Below, piece after piece: positions 53,125-63,052 of a DNA stretch of 64,000 bases. Source of the DNA: Herbaspirillum sp. DW155 (GTDB lineage Bacteria; Pseudomonadota; Gammaproteobacteria; Burkholderiales; Burkholderiaceae_D); NCBI RefSeq assembly GCF_037076565.1, contig NZ_AP029028.1, forward strand, positions 2,604,001 to 2,668,000, written 5' to 3'. The position numbers were made by a program, and so were the translations under genes. Every line of letters starts with the position of its first letter. The stretch's first letter is position 1. A model generated the notes under the pieces. It was not told the origin of the DNA. It was given only the letters and a program-made list of their open reading frames with translations, and searched no databases.

Positions 53125-53805
53125 TCAGCCTGCCGCCAGCACCGGGTGGCGGGCGCTGCGGGCCGCCGCGCCGGCGTCGCGCAGGCTGCGGCTGTCGTCC
53201 TCGGCAGCATCATGTTCCAGACCGGAACTGCGCAGCAACAGTTCCTTGAGCAGGTCATTGAGGTTGTCGGCGCATTCACGCAAATAGTTGTAAAACAGCA
53301 GACCGAACAACGCAATGGAAATGCCCAGCGCGGTGGCATACAGTGCCGTGCCGATGCCCTTGGAAACGCCCGAGGGGTCGGAAATACCCGAGGAGGCCAG
53401 GACCGCGAAGGTATCGATGATGCCCAGGATGGTGCCGACCAGGCCCAGCAGCGGTGCGGCCGTGACGATGGTGTCGAGCACCCACAGGCGTGCATTGACC
53501 CGTTTCTTGCCGGCGATGTAGATGGCCTCGCCGAGGTCTTCCTGCTGCGAGTGTGTCAGGCCCCTGCCCTGTGTCTGCAGCGCCTCGCGCACCAGTTGCG
53601 CGGGCACCGTCTGGCGTTCCAGCAGCGCGGGATCGATGAGCGGCGAGCCGCCCTCCCCGGCACTCATCGTGCGCAGCAAGCGCGCTGCGTCGCGGGCGCT
53701 GAAGAGGAAGAACAGCTGCCGTTCCACGATCATGAAAACCGCCAGTGCAGCGGCCGCATACATGGCATAGAAAGTCAGTTCATGGAATAGCTGGATGGCA
53801 TTCAT
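53125..53805 (-). CDS. exbB: ExbB/TolQ-type proton channel protein
   Basis: 226 residues from the ATG at 53805 with AAGGAG. Three hydrophobic helices, with LDTIVTAAPLLGLVGTILGI and IALFGLLFYNYL, the conserved core of MotA/TolQ/ExbB proteins. With ExbD it energises the TonB of the same operon. Note the order exbD, tonB, receptor, exbB. Confidence 0.87.
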   Translation of the reverse strand: MNAIQLFHELTFYAMYAAAALAVFMIVERQLFFLFSARDAARLLRTMSAGEGGSPLIDPALLERQTVPAQLVREALQTQGRGLTHSQQEDLGEAIYIAGKKRVNARLWVLDTIVTAAPLLGLVGTILGIIDTFAVLASSGISDPSGVSKGIGTALYATALGISIALFGLLFYNYLRECADNLNDLLKELLLRSSGLEHDAAEDDSRSLRDAGAAARSARHPVLAAG

Positions 53806-53872
53806 AAAAGCTCCTTGGGGTAGAGGCACTGCCGGTTTCAGGACGGCAGTGCGGTCGGTCAGGCCAGTCGGA

Positions 53873-56344
53873 TCAGAAATCGCTGCTCAGCGATACCTGG
53901 AAGGTGCGCGGTGCGCCGACGTAGAACAGCGGTGCCGAGGCCGCCGCGATGGCGGCACCATTGGTGCCAGTGGTGGCGTTGGCATTGGTGGTGAAGGACG
54001 AACCGCTGGGACCGGTCATGCTCAGGTATTTCCTGTCGAACAGGTTGAGCAGCTGGAAGCGGATCGTCGGCGTCTGCAGGAACAGGGTCTTGTCGAAGCG
54101 ATAGCCTGCGCCCAGATCGAAGAGCGTATATCCGCCGATGCTGTCGTCGTTGACCAGCGTGGTGTAGCGCTGGCCGACGTAGCGCCCTTGCGCACTGGCG
54201 TAGAAGGGACCGGTGGTGTACTGCAGCGACAGGGAGGCCAGCCATTGCGGGGTGTCGGGCATCTGCTTGCCTGAGGTCTGCAAGGTGGTGGCCGTGCCGT
54301 TGGCGGCCCGCACGGCCACCTTGTCATCGAGCATGCTGGAGTCGGCATGGGTCAGCGAGCCATACATGTTCCAGTTGTCGTTCATCTTGTACCCTGCTTC
54401 CAGCTCCAGGCCATAGGTGCGCGAGGCACCCACGTTGAACTGGGTGCTCAGAGCCGAGACCGGATCATACTGGCTGGCGATGCGGTCCTTGAAGTCGATG
54501 TAGAACACCGAGCCGGAGAGCGTCAGGCGGTTGCCTGCATAGCGGTAGCCGAGGTCGATGTTGTTGGATTTTTCCGGACTGACCTTGGGCGAGCCGATGC
54601 GCAGCGGCACGATGTTGCCCTGGCTGTCGCGTGCGATCAGCGCGCCATTGACGATGGAGGTGGTGTAGTTGCTGGCGGCCGCGGTCTGTACCAGGCCGGT
54701 ATTGGCTGTGTTCTCCGGTGCGCGGGCGTTCTGCCCCAGATTCAGGAAGACCGACTGGGTTTCGGTGAGCTGATAGCGCAGGCCGACATTGCCCAGCGTA
54801 TTGCTGAATGTCTGCTTCACTTCGTAGTCCGCCCCGCCGCTGTTGGCGGTCAGGCCGCTGGCAAAGTTGAGGAAGTCGCGCTTGACCTCCTGGCGCTTCA
54901 GGCCCAACTGGATGTTGAGGCGATCATTGACCAGCGAGAAACTGTCCTGCAGGAACACCGTGTGCGCATCCACCCGGGTGTACCAGTTGCGACCGCCATT
55001 GTAGGGCGTGCCATCGGCGTACTTCAGGTACTGGGCACTGTTGGTCAGCCAGTAATCCGAGGTATTGCCATTGCTGTCGATGGAGACGAAGGGACTGTAT
55101 TGCTGCGAGATCCCGCGATCCAGCCACAATCCGCCCGAGAGGTTGTGGCTGCCCAGTTGGTAGTTGGCCTTGGTGGTGACCCCGAAGCGATTGGTCTGGC
55201 TGATATTGCTGCCGTAGCCCAGGATCGTATCGAGCGTGTCGCCGTCGCCATTGAGGTCGCCGATGCCACCGTGCAGCAGGTTGCTGCCGCGCGCCTCCGA
55301 GACGCTGGTGAGCTGGTTGCCGCCAGTGCCGTAGCCGTAGATGTAGTACGGATTGACATCCACGCTGGCCTGCGGCGAGAGCTGCCAGTGGTTCACCATC
55401 GATACCTGATAGTTTTCGAAGGGATTGTTGTTGAAGCCCTGGTAGTTGCCGAGGATGGCGGCATTGGCCGTGGCCTCATTCTGGGCCGTACCACTGCGGG
55501 GTGTCAGGTGGCGCGGCGGTGTCGTGCCGAAATCATAGCCATAGCCGAAGCGCGCCAGATCGGCCTTGCTAACGGTGCGATAGTTGGCGTTGTCCATCTT
55601 GTTCCACAGGAAGGCCAGTTTGGAGTAGCTGCCTGAGCCGAAATCGAAGACCGCCTTGGCATCGACGTGCTCGCGCTTGGCGCTGCCGCTGCCCTTGAAC
55701 TTGTCGGCACCGGCCTGCGACATGGAAATGAAGAACTTGGCCCGGTCATTGGCAAACTTGCCGGAATCGAAGCGCACGAATTCCTTGTTGTAACGATTGG
55801 AGCCGAAGGCGAGATTGAACTTGCCGCCCAGCGTGTCCCGCGGGTCACAGGTACTGATGCCGACGTTGCCGCCACTGGCACCGACGTGCGGTGCTTCCAT
55901 GTCACCGCTGCCCTGGTTGAGGAAGACATCACAGGTGTTCTCGGGATCGGCGAACTCCTGGATGTTGATCGAATAGTTCAGCGAGTCGTTCAGCGGTGCG
56001 CCATCCAGCGTCAAGCCCATCTGGTTGGCGTTGTAGCCGCGTACCCGCAGCGTGCCGCCGAACAGGCCGGTGCCGTCCTGGTCGAACGCCGATACCCCCG
56101 GCAGGCTCTGGATGATCTGGAAGGCCGTCGAAGAGGCTCCCATTTTGCTGATGGCCTCGCGACTCACCGAGCTGCGCGCCTTGGGCGTGTCGTCGGCCTG
56201 GATCATGCCGCCGCCCGGTGCCTCGGCCGCACCGGTGACGGTGATCTGACCCAGATTGCTGGTCTCCTGCGCCCATGCCGGCACCAGTTCGGTCAGGAAC
56301 AGGCCCGACACCAGCAGGGCCAGCTTGTTGAATTTCAACTTCAT
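53873..56344 (-). CDS. TonB-dependent outer membrane receptor
   Basis: 823 residues from the ATG at 56344 with GGGAG upstream. Signal peptide ending AWA-QE, a TonB-box-like ITVTGAAE, plug domain (residues 60-170: QIIQSLPGVSAFDQDGTGLF, LRVRGYNANQMGLTLDG), a 22-strand-like barrel and a C-terminal aromatic end (FQVSLSSDF). Coupled to its own tonB/exbBD and probably to the GntR regulon, so the ligand is likely a nucleoside or nucleotide-like compound, not a siderophore. Confidence 0.9.
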   Translation of the reverse strand: MKLKFNKLALLVSGLFLTELVPAWAQETSNLGQITVTGAAEAPGGGMIQADDTPKARSSVSREAISKMGASSTAFQIIQSLPGVSAFDQDGTGLFGGTLRVRGYNANQMGLTLDGAPLNDSLNYSINIQEFADPENTCDVFLNQGSGDMEAPHVGASGGNVGISTCDPRDTLGGKFNLAFGSNRYNKEFVRFDSGKFANDRAKFFISMSQAGADKFKGSGSAKREHVDAKAVFDFGSGSYSKLAFLWNKMDNANYRTVSKADLARFGYGYDFGTTPPRHLTPRSGTAQNEATANAAILGNYQGFNNNPFENYQVSMVNHWQLSPQASVDVNPYYIYGYGTGGNQLTSVSEARGSNLLHGGIGDLNGDGDTLDTILGYGSNISQTNRFGVTTKANYQLGSHNLSGGLWLDRGISQQYSPFVSIDSNGNTSDYWLTNSAQYLKYADGTPYNGGRNWYTRVDAHTVFLQDSFSLVNDRLNIQLGLKRQEVKRDFLNFASGLTANSGGADYEVKQTFSNTLGNVGLRYQLTETQSVFLNLGQNARAPENTANTGLVQTAAASNYTTSIVNGALIARDSQGNIVPLRIGSPKVSPEKSNNIDLGYRYAGNRLTLSGSVFYIDFKDRIASQYDPVSALSTQFNVGASRTYGLELEAGYKMNDNWNMYGSLTHADSSMLDDKVAVRAANGTATTLQTSGKQMPDTPQWLASLSLQYTTGPFYASAQGRYVGQRYTTLVNDDSIGGYTLFDLGAGYRFDKTLFLQTPTIRFQLLNLFDRKYLSMTGPSGSSFTTNANATTGTNGAAIAAASAPLFYVGAPRTFQVSLSSDF

Positions 56345-56484
56345 CGTTGCGACTCCCATAGAGTGGTTCGGTTGTGCCTCGCGCGCCTTGCCGACGCTGA
56401 TGGCCATTGCGTTTCTCATGCATCGACGATGCGATGCCGACTGCTCGGAAAAGCTGTGCTGGCGTGGGCCACGGATGGTCCGTA

Positions 56485-57216
56485 TCAGTCCGTTGCCGGT
56501 TTGAATTCGAGATCGACTACGAAGCGGTGCGTGGATTGCCCCGGCTGGAACTGCTCGGGAAACGCGGGGAAGCGCCCCATCCCCACACTGCGCCGCGCGG
56601 CCTGGTCCAGCAGCATCGAATTGGAACTCTGCTCGATACCGGCGTCGACCACCGAACCATCGCGATTGAGGATGAACCACACCTTGACCGTTCCTTCCGG
56701 TCTCTGCAGGCTGGCTTCACGCCCGGTCGGATAGCGCTTCACGGCATTGAGATAGGCGCGCACCCGGGCGATGAATTCGGCCTCCACATTCGGCTTGGGT
56801 GCAGGCGGTGCCGGTGGCGTCGGCGGCGCCACCGCTGCCGGCGCAGGCGCTGCCGGCGCAGGCGCTGCGGGCGCTGGCGGGGCGGGCGCTGCCACCGGCG
56901 CGGGCACGCTTACCGCCGGTGTGGTCGTCGGCTTGGGCAGCTCGGGTTTTGGCACCGGCGGTGTCGGCCTGGGCGGTGGCAGGCTGCGCGGTGCCGGCTC
57001 GGGCGGCGGTGTCTTGGGTGGCTGCGGTGGCTGCGGAGGCTGCGGTGGAGGGGGCAGGCTGACAGGATCAATGACCTCCAATTTCACTGGCTCGTCGTAC
57101 TTCGGCTTGAGCGGCTTGACCACCTGTATCCCGGCCGTCACGAGCAGCAGGATCAGCCCGGTTGCCGGCAAGGCGGCTACCCAGTCGCGATGGCGATAAA
57201 TGAGCTGCATGGCCAT
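56485..57216 (-). CDS. tonB: TonB energy-transducing protein
   Basis: 243 residues from the ATG at 57216, sharing one base with the exbD stop. N-terminal membrane anchor (LPATGLILLLVTAGIQVV), long Pro/Ala/Glu-rich periplasmic spacer (residues 50-145), and a C-terminal TonB domain (RVRAYLNAVKRYPTGREASL, VKVWFILNRDGSVVDAGI). Confidence 0.9.
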   Translation of the reverse strand: MAMQLIYRHRDWVAALPATGLILLLVTAGIQVVKPLKPKYDEPVKLEVIDPVSLPPPPQPPQPPQPPKTPPPEPAPRSLPPPRPTPPVPKPELPKPTTTPAVSVPAPVAAPAPPAPAAPAPAAPAPAAVAPPTPPAPPAPKPNVEAEFIARVRAYLNAVKRYPTGREASLQRPEGTVKVWFILNRDGSVVDAGIEQSSNSMLLDQAARRSVGMGRFPAFPEQFQPGQSTHRFVVDLEFKPATD

Positions 57217-57629
57217 CACTTGCGCTTGGACACGAAGGACAGCGCATCAAAGCCGTTGCCCTTGAGGATATCCATGAGGTCGATCACGCGCTGGAACTCG
57301 ATCTTCTGATCGGCATTGACGATGAGCACCAGCTTCTTGCCGGGCTCCTTCTGCTGCAATTGCTTCAGGCCCGGCACCAGCGCCTCCAGCTTGACCGGCT
57401 TGCCTTCGAGTTCCAGCTCCCCGCCTGCCCCCAGGGCGATGCGTGCGATGTGCTGGGTCTGCAGGTCGCTGGCCGAGGAGGAGCTGGGCAAGGAAGTCTT
57501 GATGCCCAACGCCGGAATCACGTTCAGGCTCAGCAGCACGAAGAAGACCAGCAAGAACATCATCACGTCGATCATCGGAATGATCTCGATACGCGCCCTG
57601 CGCTTTTCCGTTTCGCCCCAGCTTCTCAT
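57216..57629 (-). CDS. exbD: ExbD/TolR-type protein
   Basis: 137 residues from an ATG at 57629 with AAGGAG. N-terminal membrane segment with the conserved Asp in IEIIPMIDVMMFLLVFFVLL, then a periplasmic domain. First gene of the uptake operon behind the GntR-type palindrome. Confidence 0.88.
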   Translation of the reverse strand: MRSWGETEKRRARIEIIPMIDVMMFLLVFFVLLSLNVIPALGIKTSLPSSSSASDLQTQHIARIALGAGGELELEGKPVKLEALVPGLKQLQQKEPGKKLVLIVNADQKIEFQRVIDLMDILKGNGFDALSFVSKRK

Positions 57630-58120
57630 CGCCTCTACTCCTTGGTCGGTATCGCGCATGGGAAAAAGTTCGCACGCGCCCTGAAAGTGAGGCGATTATG
57701 AAATTTCAGAACTCGGCTGTCAATAAGTGGTACGTACCAACTCAATATATTTTTGATTTTTTTGTTTTTAATATTGCGGTAACAAAAATGCGGTATTGGG
57801 GACGTTTACTTCGCTTGTCGCTACGGGGATATTTCTCCTTATGCACCGTTAAGGTGCTATATAGAGCCAATTTAGGGCGGACAACGCGAGACTGCCTGCC
57901 CCGCATCCCTGCCATCGGGGAATTGCAAGGCACGCCAAAAAGGATCCTTTTCGCAATAGTGGTACGGTCCACTTAGCGGCCAACTGCGCTATGGGAATAT
58001 GACATTTCGATGACGTTGGAACGATGTGACGGTTCGTGCCACCCAGCAGCAGACCCAAGGTCATTGCCGCGTCGCGCGACGCCGGCAGGCCCTCCTTCAG
58101 CCCTCTTCTCTTGCACCAAC
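57630..58120. promoter_or_regulatory. Divergent regulatory region with GntR operator copies
   Basis: The core TGGTACGTACCA occurs at 57728-57739 (about 100 bp before exbD), and a 10-of-12 match, TGGTACGGTCCA, at 57960-57971 upstream of the large effector gene. Around 57741-57790 the DNA is very AT-rich. No gene is seen, although the effector frame is open from an ATG at 58010. Confidence 0.6.
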
Positions 58121-61100
58121 ATGGCCCATATTTCTTCTTCACGCCCACCGTTCGGCGACATCGCCGAGCCGAGCGGGGCGTCATCTGCAACATCAACGAC
58201 CGTCGCTCGCACTGAGGCGGCCTCGCCTCCGCAATCGGCGGATTCCCTTCGTCTGCCATCCGGTCGCAGCCTGGAACGCCGGCCCGTACATCTGCAAGGG
58301 CGCATCGAGCAGCAGCAAATACCGGTTCTGCACCCGCATACTGACGCCCCGGCCGACGTCCATATCGAGATCGCGCCCGATGCCACGTTGCTGTCGGCGC
58401 TGCGCACACCAGTAGCGGCCCCCTCGCCTGCGCTGGCACAGCTGCACCAAGACATGCGGCAGAGCGGCGTAAGCCGTGCCGAATTCGACGAGATCGTCGT
58501 GACCCTCAACGGGCGGCACGTGGAATCGGCCTCGGCCGGGATCAGGCTGGCCTCGCTCAATGATCACGTCGGCATCGCCAGTTTTCCGTTCGCTTTCCGT
58601 ACCAGCACGGTCGCCACGCACCTGCTGGTGGTCAAAGACAGCGTGCCGGGGCCGCAGGGGCCGGACGAGCTTTACTTCATCAAGGGCTACGCCAACCGGC
58701 TGGTCAGCGCGCGCGCGCTGCTGGGGTTTGACGCACGGCGCGAGGAACTCATCGCGGCAGAACGCAGCGGCACGGGCGGTCCGCAAGTGAGCATGGAAAC
58801 CTACTTCTGTACCTATTTGCTGGAGTGTTCGCGACGCTCGGTCCTGTTCGCGCGCCGCAGCGTGGACGAGAGCAATACCGTAGTCATGCCGGTGCCGCCC
58901 AATGCCAGCCAGTTCCCCCGCCAGTTTTCATGGGCCAATGCCGAGAACTACATGGCCGAGGGCTTCGGCGAGCCGCCACCATCGAGCCGTGCCGACGGCC
59001 GGAGCAGCGATTTCCGCCTGGGCTACTGCGATCTCAATGGTCCGGAGAACCGGGCCATCATCTTCCTCACCGACCAGAAGTACCACGATACCCCGCGTCC
59101 GATCCAGAGCCGCTCCTATGGCGAGTATCCGGCCAGTCTGAACATCAGCGGCGGCGCCATCGCCCAGGTGACCGGCTTCGATGAACGCGGGGTGGAGATC
59201 ATCGCGCCCAGCAGTGCACCGGGCGTGAAGAATGCGACCATGCGCCAGCTCATCGAATCCTTCATGGACGAGCGGCCACGTAACCGCATCCTCATCGTGC
59301 GCACTGAAGACCAGTACAGACACCGCTTCGAATACACGCAGCAGGGCCTGCAAATGACCCTGCTCGATCCGCATGGCGATGCGGTCAAGGCGCTATCGCC
59401 CTTGCCCGGCGCGGATGTCTCGACCTATGGGTGGCGCGGCGACAATACCGGTCCCTATGGCAGCATCGCCGGCTATGCCGATCCCCGGATCATCGTTTCC
59501 ACCGGCGAGGAAATCCCCGCCGCCCCCTTCCTCAAGGACCGCCATTCGCTCAAGGGCATTGCGGCGGCGGCCTCGCATGTGCTGACCGACATCATCCTCA
59601 ACGACCTCAATCCCATGGTCGCGGGCACCACTGCCAATGGCATCATCCGCACCAGCCTGCGCGCGCTGATCACCGGGACCACGGTCTATGGCATGACGGC
59701 GCTGATGAACAGCCTGCGCGACGAAAAGACGCACACCTTGTTTTCCGGTGCCCGCGCCTTCACCGGTTCGGGCGCGGGTGTCGTCGACGAGAAGACCATT
59801 GCCAGCGCTATCGCAGTGACCGTGCTGGCACAGGATGTGGTGACGGTGGCCTACCGCTTTGCGTACAAGAATTTCGTCAAGGACACGGCCAAGAGCCGGG
59901 AACACATTCCGGGGCAGATCTTCAATGAAGCGCTGCTGCCTTTCCTGGGCGAGCTGGGGCGGCTGCTGCTCAATTACGGCATCCAGTCCCGCATGGGACT
60001 GCCGCGCGGCAATCAGAACGATATCTACAGCCTCTTCGGCGTGGCCACGGTGCTCACCGGTATCGAGTTCCTGCGCGGCCGCTCGGGCGACCCGGAGAAC
60101 CATCTGTTGCTCAGCGCAACCTACAAGGCCATGGACTTTTTCGCGGCTGACCTGGTGTTCCGTTCGCTGGGCGCGGTCTACGGTGCCCCGCCGCCTGCGG
60201 CCAGCGACAGCGGTGCTGCCGCCGGGCACGGCGATATGGGGCGCAATTATCTGGAAGCCTTCGTCACGCGTCTCGGTGTGCGTGGCGTCGACAAGGCCCT
60301 GCTGCCGATACTCTCTGTCGTGTTTGCCGGTGCCGGTCTGGCCGGCCGTTCCGCACGCGCCGGCGAAGACCAGCTAGCGCGGGAGAACAGTCCCAACAAT
60401 CTGCTGGCACGGGTGCGCGATCTGCTCAACGTCTTTTCGGTGGAAACCGAGCGCATGCTTGAGCAAGGACGTGATCGTCTGGAAGATGTGGAAGCCTTGC
60501 GGCGAACCTCGGTCATGCTCAAGGATGGCGTGGAGAACATGCGGCGGGCGATCAACCATCTCAACCTGGAGGCACCACGCACGGCACGCACAGAGCTTGA
60601 ACAGGTGCAGGCAGCGGCCCGTTTCCACGAGATGACACCGGCACGGCAACAGCAGCATCTGGAGGATGTGCAGCGTTATTACGAAGAGATGATCGCCGCC
60701 TCCGACCTGCTCTCCGGACGCGCGCACCCGCCCGATATCGAGCAGGCCGGTCCCTCGCAGCTCCCTGATCTGGAACTGGCCGCCTCCAACAGCATTGCCA
60801 GTTTGCCGGTGCGCATCCGCAAGGCCACGGAACAGTTGATGAAAAGTTTTCCGGCGACCTATGCGGCCAACTCGGCCATGGCCTATCCGACCGCAGTGTC
60901 GCCCGACTTCATCAGTGCACCGCTGCCGCACACGGCCAGCCCGTCGGCACCCTTCGCCCGCACCGAACGCATTCCGCGCGAACAGACCACCTTTACCGAT
61001 GCCCAGGTGCCTTACGTCAAGGAATTACAGCAGACGCTGGGTAATGCACCGGGCATGCCGCAGACCGTGGAGCACAGCAATCCGCTCTACCAGCGTCTGA

Positions 61101-62923
61101 GCAATCGCATGATCGAGGAAGGACGGGAAGCGATCCATGCCTATACGCTGGAGTCGCAACTGTTCCACTACCTGCTGCGTTGGGCGCAGACCGGGCAGCC
61201 GCGCTATCTGCGGCTGGCACCGGGCGTGTGGTTCAAGACGGCGGCCATGAACCAGCGTGGCAATCTCACCGGAGAGCGTGATCGCATGGTCACGCCTTTA
61301 TCGGTCCTGATGGTCAATCTGATGTCCCTGCATGCCAAGACCGTCCCGCACAACGTCTACCGGGCCGTGGTGACCGATGCCCACTACGTGGAGCAGTCGC
61401 GCCAGGCGCAGGCGCGCGAACGCTATGGCGCGGATGCCGTCTTCATCGGCGAGGGGGCTCTGCTGGCCATGACCGAATTCATGTCGGTCACCAGCTCCGG
61501 GCACATGGCGGCGACCTTCCTGCAGGGATTGGGCTATGGCGCGGCCCCTCTGGATCGCAGCCAGAAGATGGTGATACAGCAGGAGACCGCCGTGACTGTC
61601 ATCCCCTTGGCCGAGCACATGCAGGTGGAAAGCCTGCTCATGGCCGGTTCGGTGGCGGTGCTGGATCGCATCGATCATGATCCGCCAGCCGAGCGCGCGC
61701 GGCGCGGGGGGGCGGACGGCCCGGACGACGCAGAAGAATTCAATCTCGGTCAGGTGCTCTACATCCGCCAGCTCGACACCTTCCAGGCCGAGGTGCGCTA
61801 TCACCGTTATCTGGAAGCGCTGGAACAGGCCCGGCAAGATGGTCAGCCGCTACAGCTGGAGCTGGAAGACGGTGCCATCTGCTGCCATCCGGAGACGGCG
61901 CAGATGTATCGCTACGATGCGCAACGCCAGGAGATGATCTTTACCGGCGGTACGCTCAACAATTTTCACGGCGCGCCGCTGGAGCCTCGCGAAGACGAAC
62001 CGGCGCGCTGGCGCCATCCCTACCATTCGGCGCTCAGTCCGGCGCAGATCCGCGTGGGCATACTGGGTGCCATCCTTACCGGCCATCCGATCACGCCGTT
62101 TCTCAACGACGCCGTGCGCAACGTATCGCACGAGAAGTTCCGCGAAAAAGGGGGCTACTACGACGTCAATCATCCGAATCACCGCTACAAGCAGCGTGAC
62201 GACGAGAGGCGCCAGGCCATGAAGGAGCGGGTGCGTGCCAATGTGTTGCCGGAGATTCTCGATTGGACACCCGCAACGCGCTTCCCCCTGCCCGCCCCCG
62301 GCCAGCCATTCCTGCCCGGCCGGCCCTTCCCGGGCGAAATGCTGGCACGTACGCTGTCGACCGCCCTGCACCGTCCGCTGATGGTCATGGAAGTGGATGA
62401 GGCCGGCCAGCTGCTGCTGGAACAACAGGAAGTGCGCGACGACAACCACGCAGTGCGGCTGCAGAATGTGCCAGCGATACGACGGCATTTCCTCAAGACC
62501 CACGACCTCTTCGACCTCACCTATTCCCCCGAGGTCGCCCCGATGTTGGGCGTGGGGCCGCGCGGCTACTATCTGGTCACACTGCATGAGGCCAGCTATC
62601 GGGCAGTTCCGGTACGTATTGCCGGTGATGGCCTGCAGGCGGGCAATCTCATCCATGCTTTCCTGGCGGCCGCCTATCCCAACCCAGACCAGCGCCGCTA
62701 TCAGGTACGGGATGGTGCGCTGGTCAGTGCTACCGACACGACGCGCGGGTGGCGCAGACTGGTGCCGGGACGCCCCGACTACGTGGCCAATTCGGCCCGC
62801 GATGTACTCGCCTGTCTCAAGAATTTTGCCCGCAGCGACTACGATCCCATCGATCAGTGGCTCGACCGTACCCATGCCGAACTGCATGGTGAGCGAACGC
62901 CGCCAGTCGCGACGGCGCGCTGA
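58121..62923 (+). CDS. 1600-residue candidate type III effector with ADP-ribosyltransferase-like motif
   Basis: Start at the ATG at 58121 (an ATG at 58010 adds 37 residues). The first 45 residues are Ser/Ala/Pro/Thr-rich, typical of type III signals. Residues 80-560 form a large domain like the N-terminal part of dermonecrotic-toxin-like effectors (DUF6543-type resemblance, from memory), followed by helical hydrophobic stretches (residues 490-760). Residues 1078-1190 carry an R-S-E set: VYRAV (Arg1081), FMSVTSSG (Ser1122) and QVESLLMAG (Gln1168/Glu1170), as in mono-ADP-ribosyltransferases of the QxE class. Followed by a CesT chaperone gene. Function inferred. Confidence 0.65.
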   Translation: MAHISSSRPPFGDIAEPSGASSATSTTVARTEAASPPQSADSLRLPSGRSLERRPVHLQGRIEQQQIPVLHPHTDAPADVHIEIAPDATLLSALRTPVAAPSPALAQLHQDMRQSGVSRAEFDEIVVTLNGRHVESASAGIRLASLNDHVGIASFPFAFRTSTVATHLLVVKDSVPGPQGPDELYFIKGYANRLVSARALLGFDARREELIAAERSGTGGPQVSMETYFCTYLLECSRRSVLFARRSVDESNTVVMPVPPNASQFPRQFSWANAENYMAEGFGEPPPSSRADGRSSDFRLGYCDLNGPENRAIIFLTDQKYHDTPRPIQSRSYGEYPASLNISGGAIAQVTGFDERGVEIIAPSSAPGVKNATMRQLIESFMDERPRNRILIVRTEDQYRHRFEYTQQGLQMTLLDPHGDAVKALSPLPGADVSTYGWRGDNTGPYGSIAGYADPRIIVSTGEEIPAAPFLKDRHSLKGIAAAASHVLTDIILNDLNPMVAGTTANGIIRTSLRALITGTTVYGMTALMNSLRDEKTHTLFSGARAFTGSGAGVVDEKTIASAIAVTVLAQDVVTVAYRFAYKNFVKDTAKSREHIPGQIFNEALLPFLGELGRLLLNYGIQSRMGLPRGNQNDIYSLFGVATVLTGIEFLRGRSGDPENHLLLSATYKAMDFFAADLVFRSLGAVYGAPPPAASDSGAAAGHGDMGRNYLEAFVTRLGVRGVDKALLPILSVVFAGAGLAGRSARAGEDQLARENSPNNLLARVRDLLNVFSVETERMLEQGRDRLEDVEALRRTSVMLKDGVENMRRAINHLNLEAPRTARTELEQVQAAARFHEMTPARQQQHLEDVQRYYEEMIAASDLLSGRAHPPDIEQAGPSQLPDLELAASNSIASLPVRIRKATEQLMKSFPATYAANSAMAYPTAVSPDFISAPLPHTASPSAPFARTERIPREQTTFTDAQVPYVKELQQTLGNAPGMPQTVEHSNPLYQRLSNRMIEEGREAIHAYTLESQLFHYLLRWAQTGQPRYLRLAPGVWFKTAAMNQRGNLTGERDRMVTPLSVLMVNLMSLHAKTVPHNVYRAVVTDAHYVEQSRQAQARERYGADAVFIGEGALLAMTEFMSVTSSGHMAATFLQGLGYGAAPLDRSQKMVIQQETAVTVIPLAEHMQVESLLMAGSVAVLDRIDHDPPAERARRGGADGPDDAEEFNLGQVLYIRQLDTFQAEVRYHRYLEALEQARQDGQPLQLELEDGAICCHPETAQMYRYDAQRQEMIFTGGTLNNFHGAPLEPREDEPARWRHPYHSALSPAQIRVGILGAILTGHPITPFLNDAVRNVSHEKFREKGGYYDVNHPNHRYKQRDDERRQAMKERVRANVLPEILDWTPATRFPLPAPGQPFLPGRPFPGEMLARTLSTALHRPLMVMEVDEAGQLLLEQQEVRDDNHAVRLQNVPAIRRHFLKTHDLFDLTYSPEVAPMLGVGPRGYYLVTLHEASYRAVPVRIAGDGLQAGNLIHAFLAAAYPNPDQRRYQVRDGALVSATDTTRGWRRLVPGRPDYVANSARDVLACLKNFARSDYDPIDQWLDRTHAELHGERTPPVATAR

Positions 62924-63052
62924 TCAGGCGGCGCATGAGATGGAACCGGCGCTGCCCGGATGCCACTTATCGATGCGGTAAAAGAACCGGGGCGTCGCCT
63001 GATGGGCGCGCCCTCCTTTCTTCCGCCTTTTAACGATGCCTCTTTGACGATC

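Noticed and set aside
55667..56734. Long rightward open frame opposite the TonB receptor
   Set aside because: It is the antisense shadow of a high-GC gene with a clear protein on the minus strand.
56771..57199. Gly/Ala-rich rightward protein
   Set aside because: Antisense of the Pro/Ala/Glu-rich spacer of tonB.
58121..62923. AvrE-family effector
   Set aside because: Size is similar, but I see no AvrE-type WxxxE or ERMS motif; the ADP-ribosyltransferase-like motif fits better.
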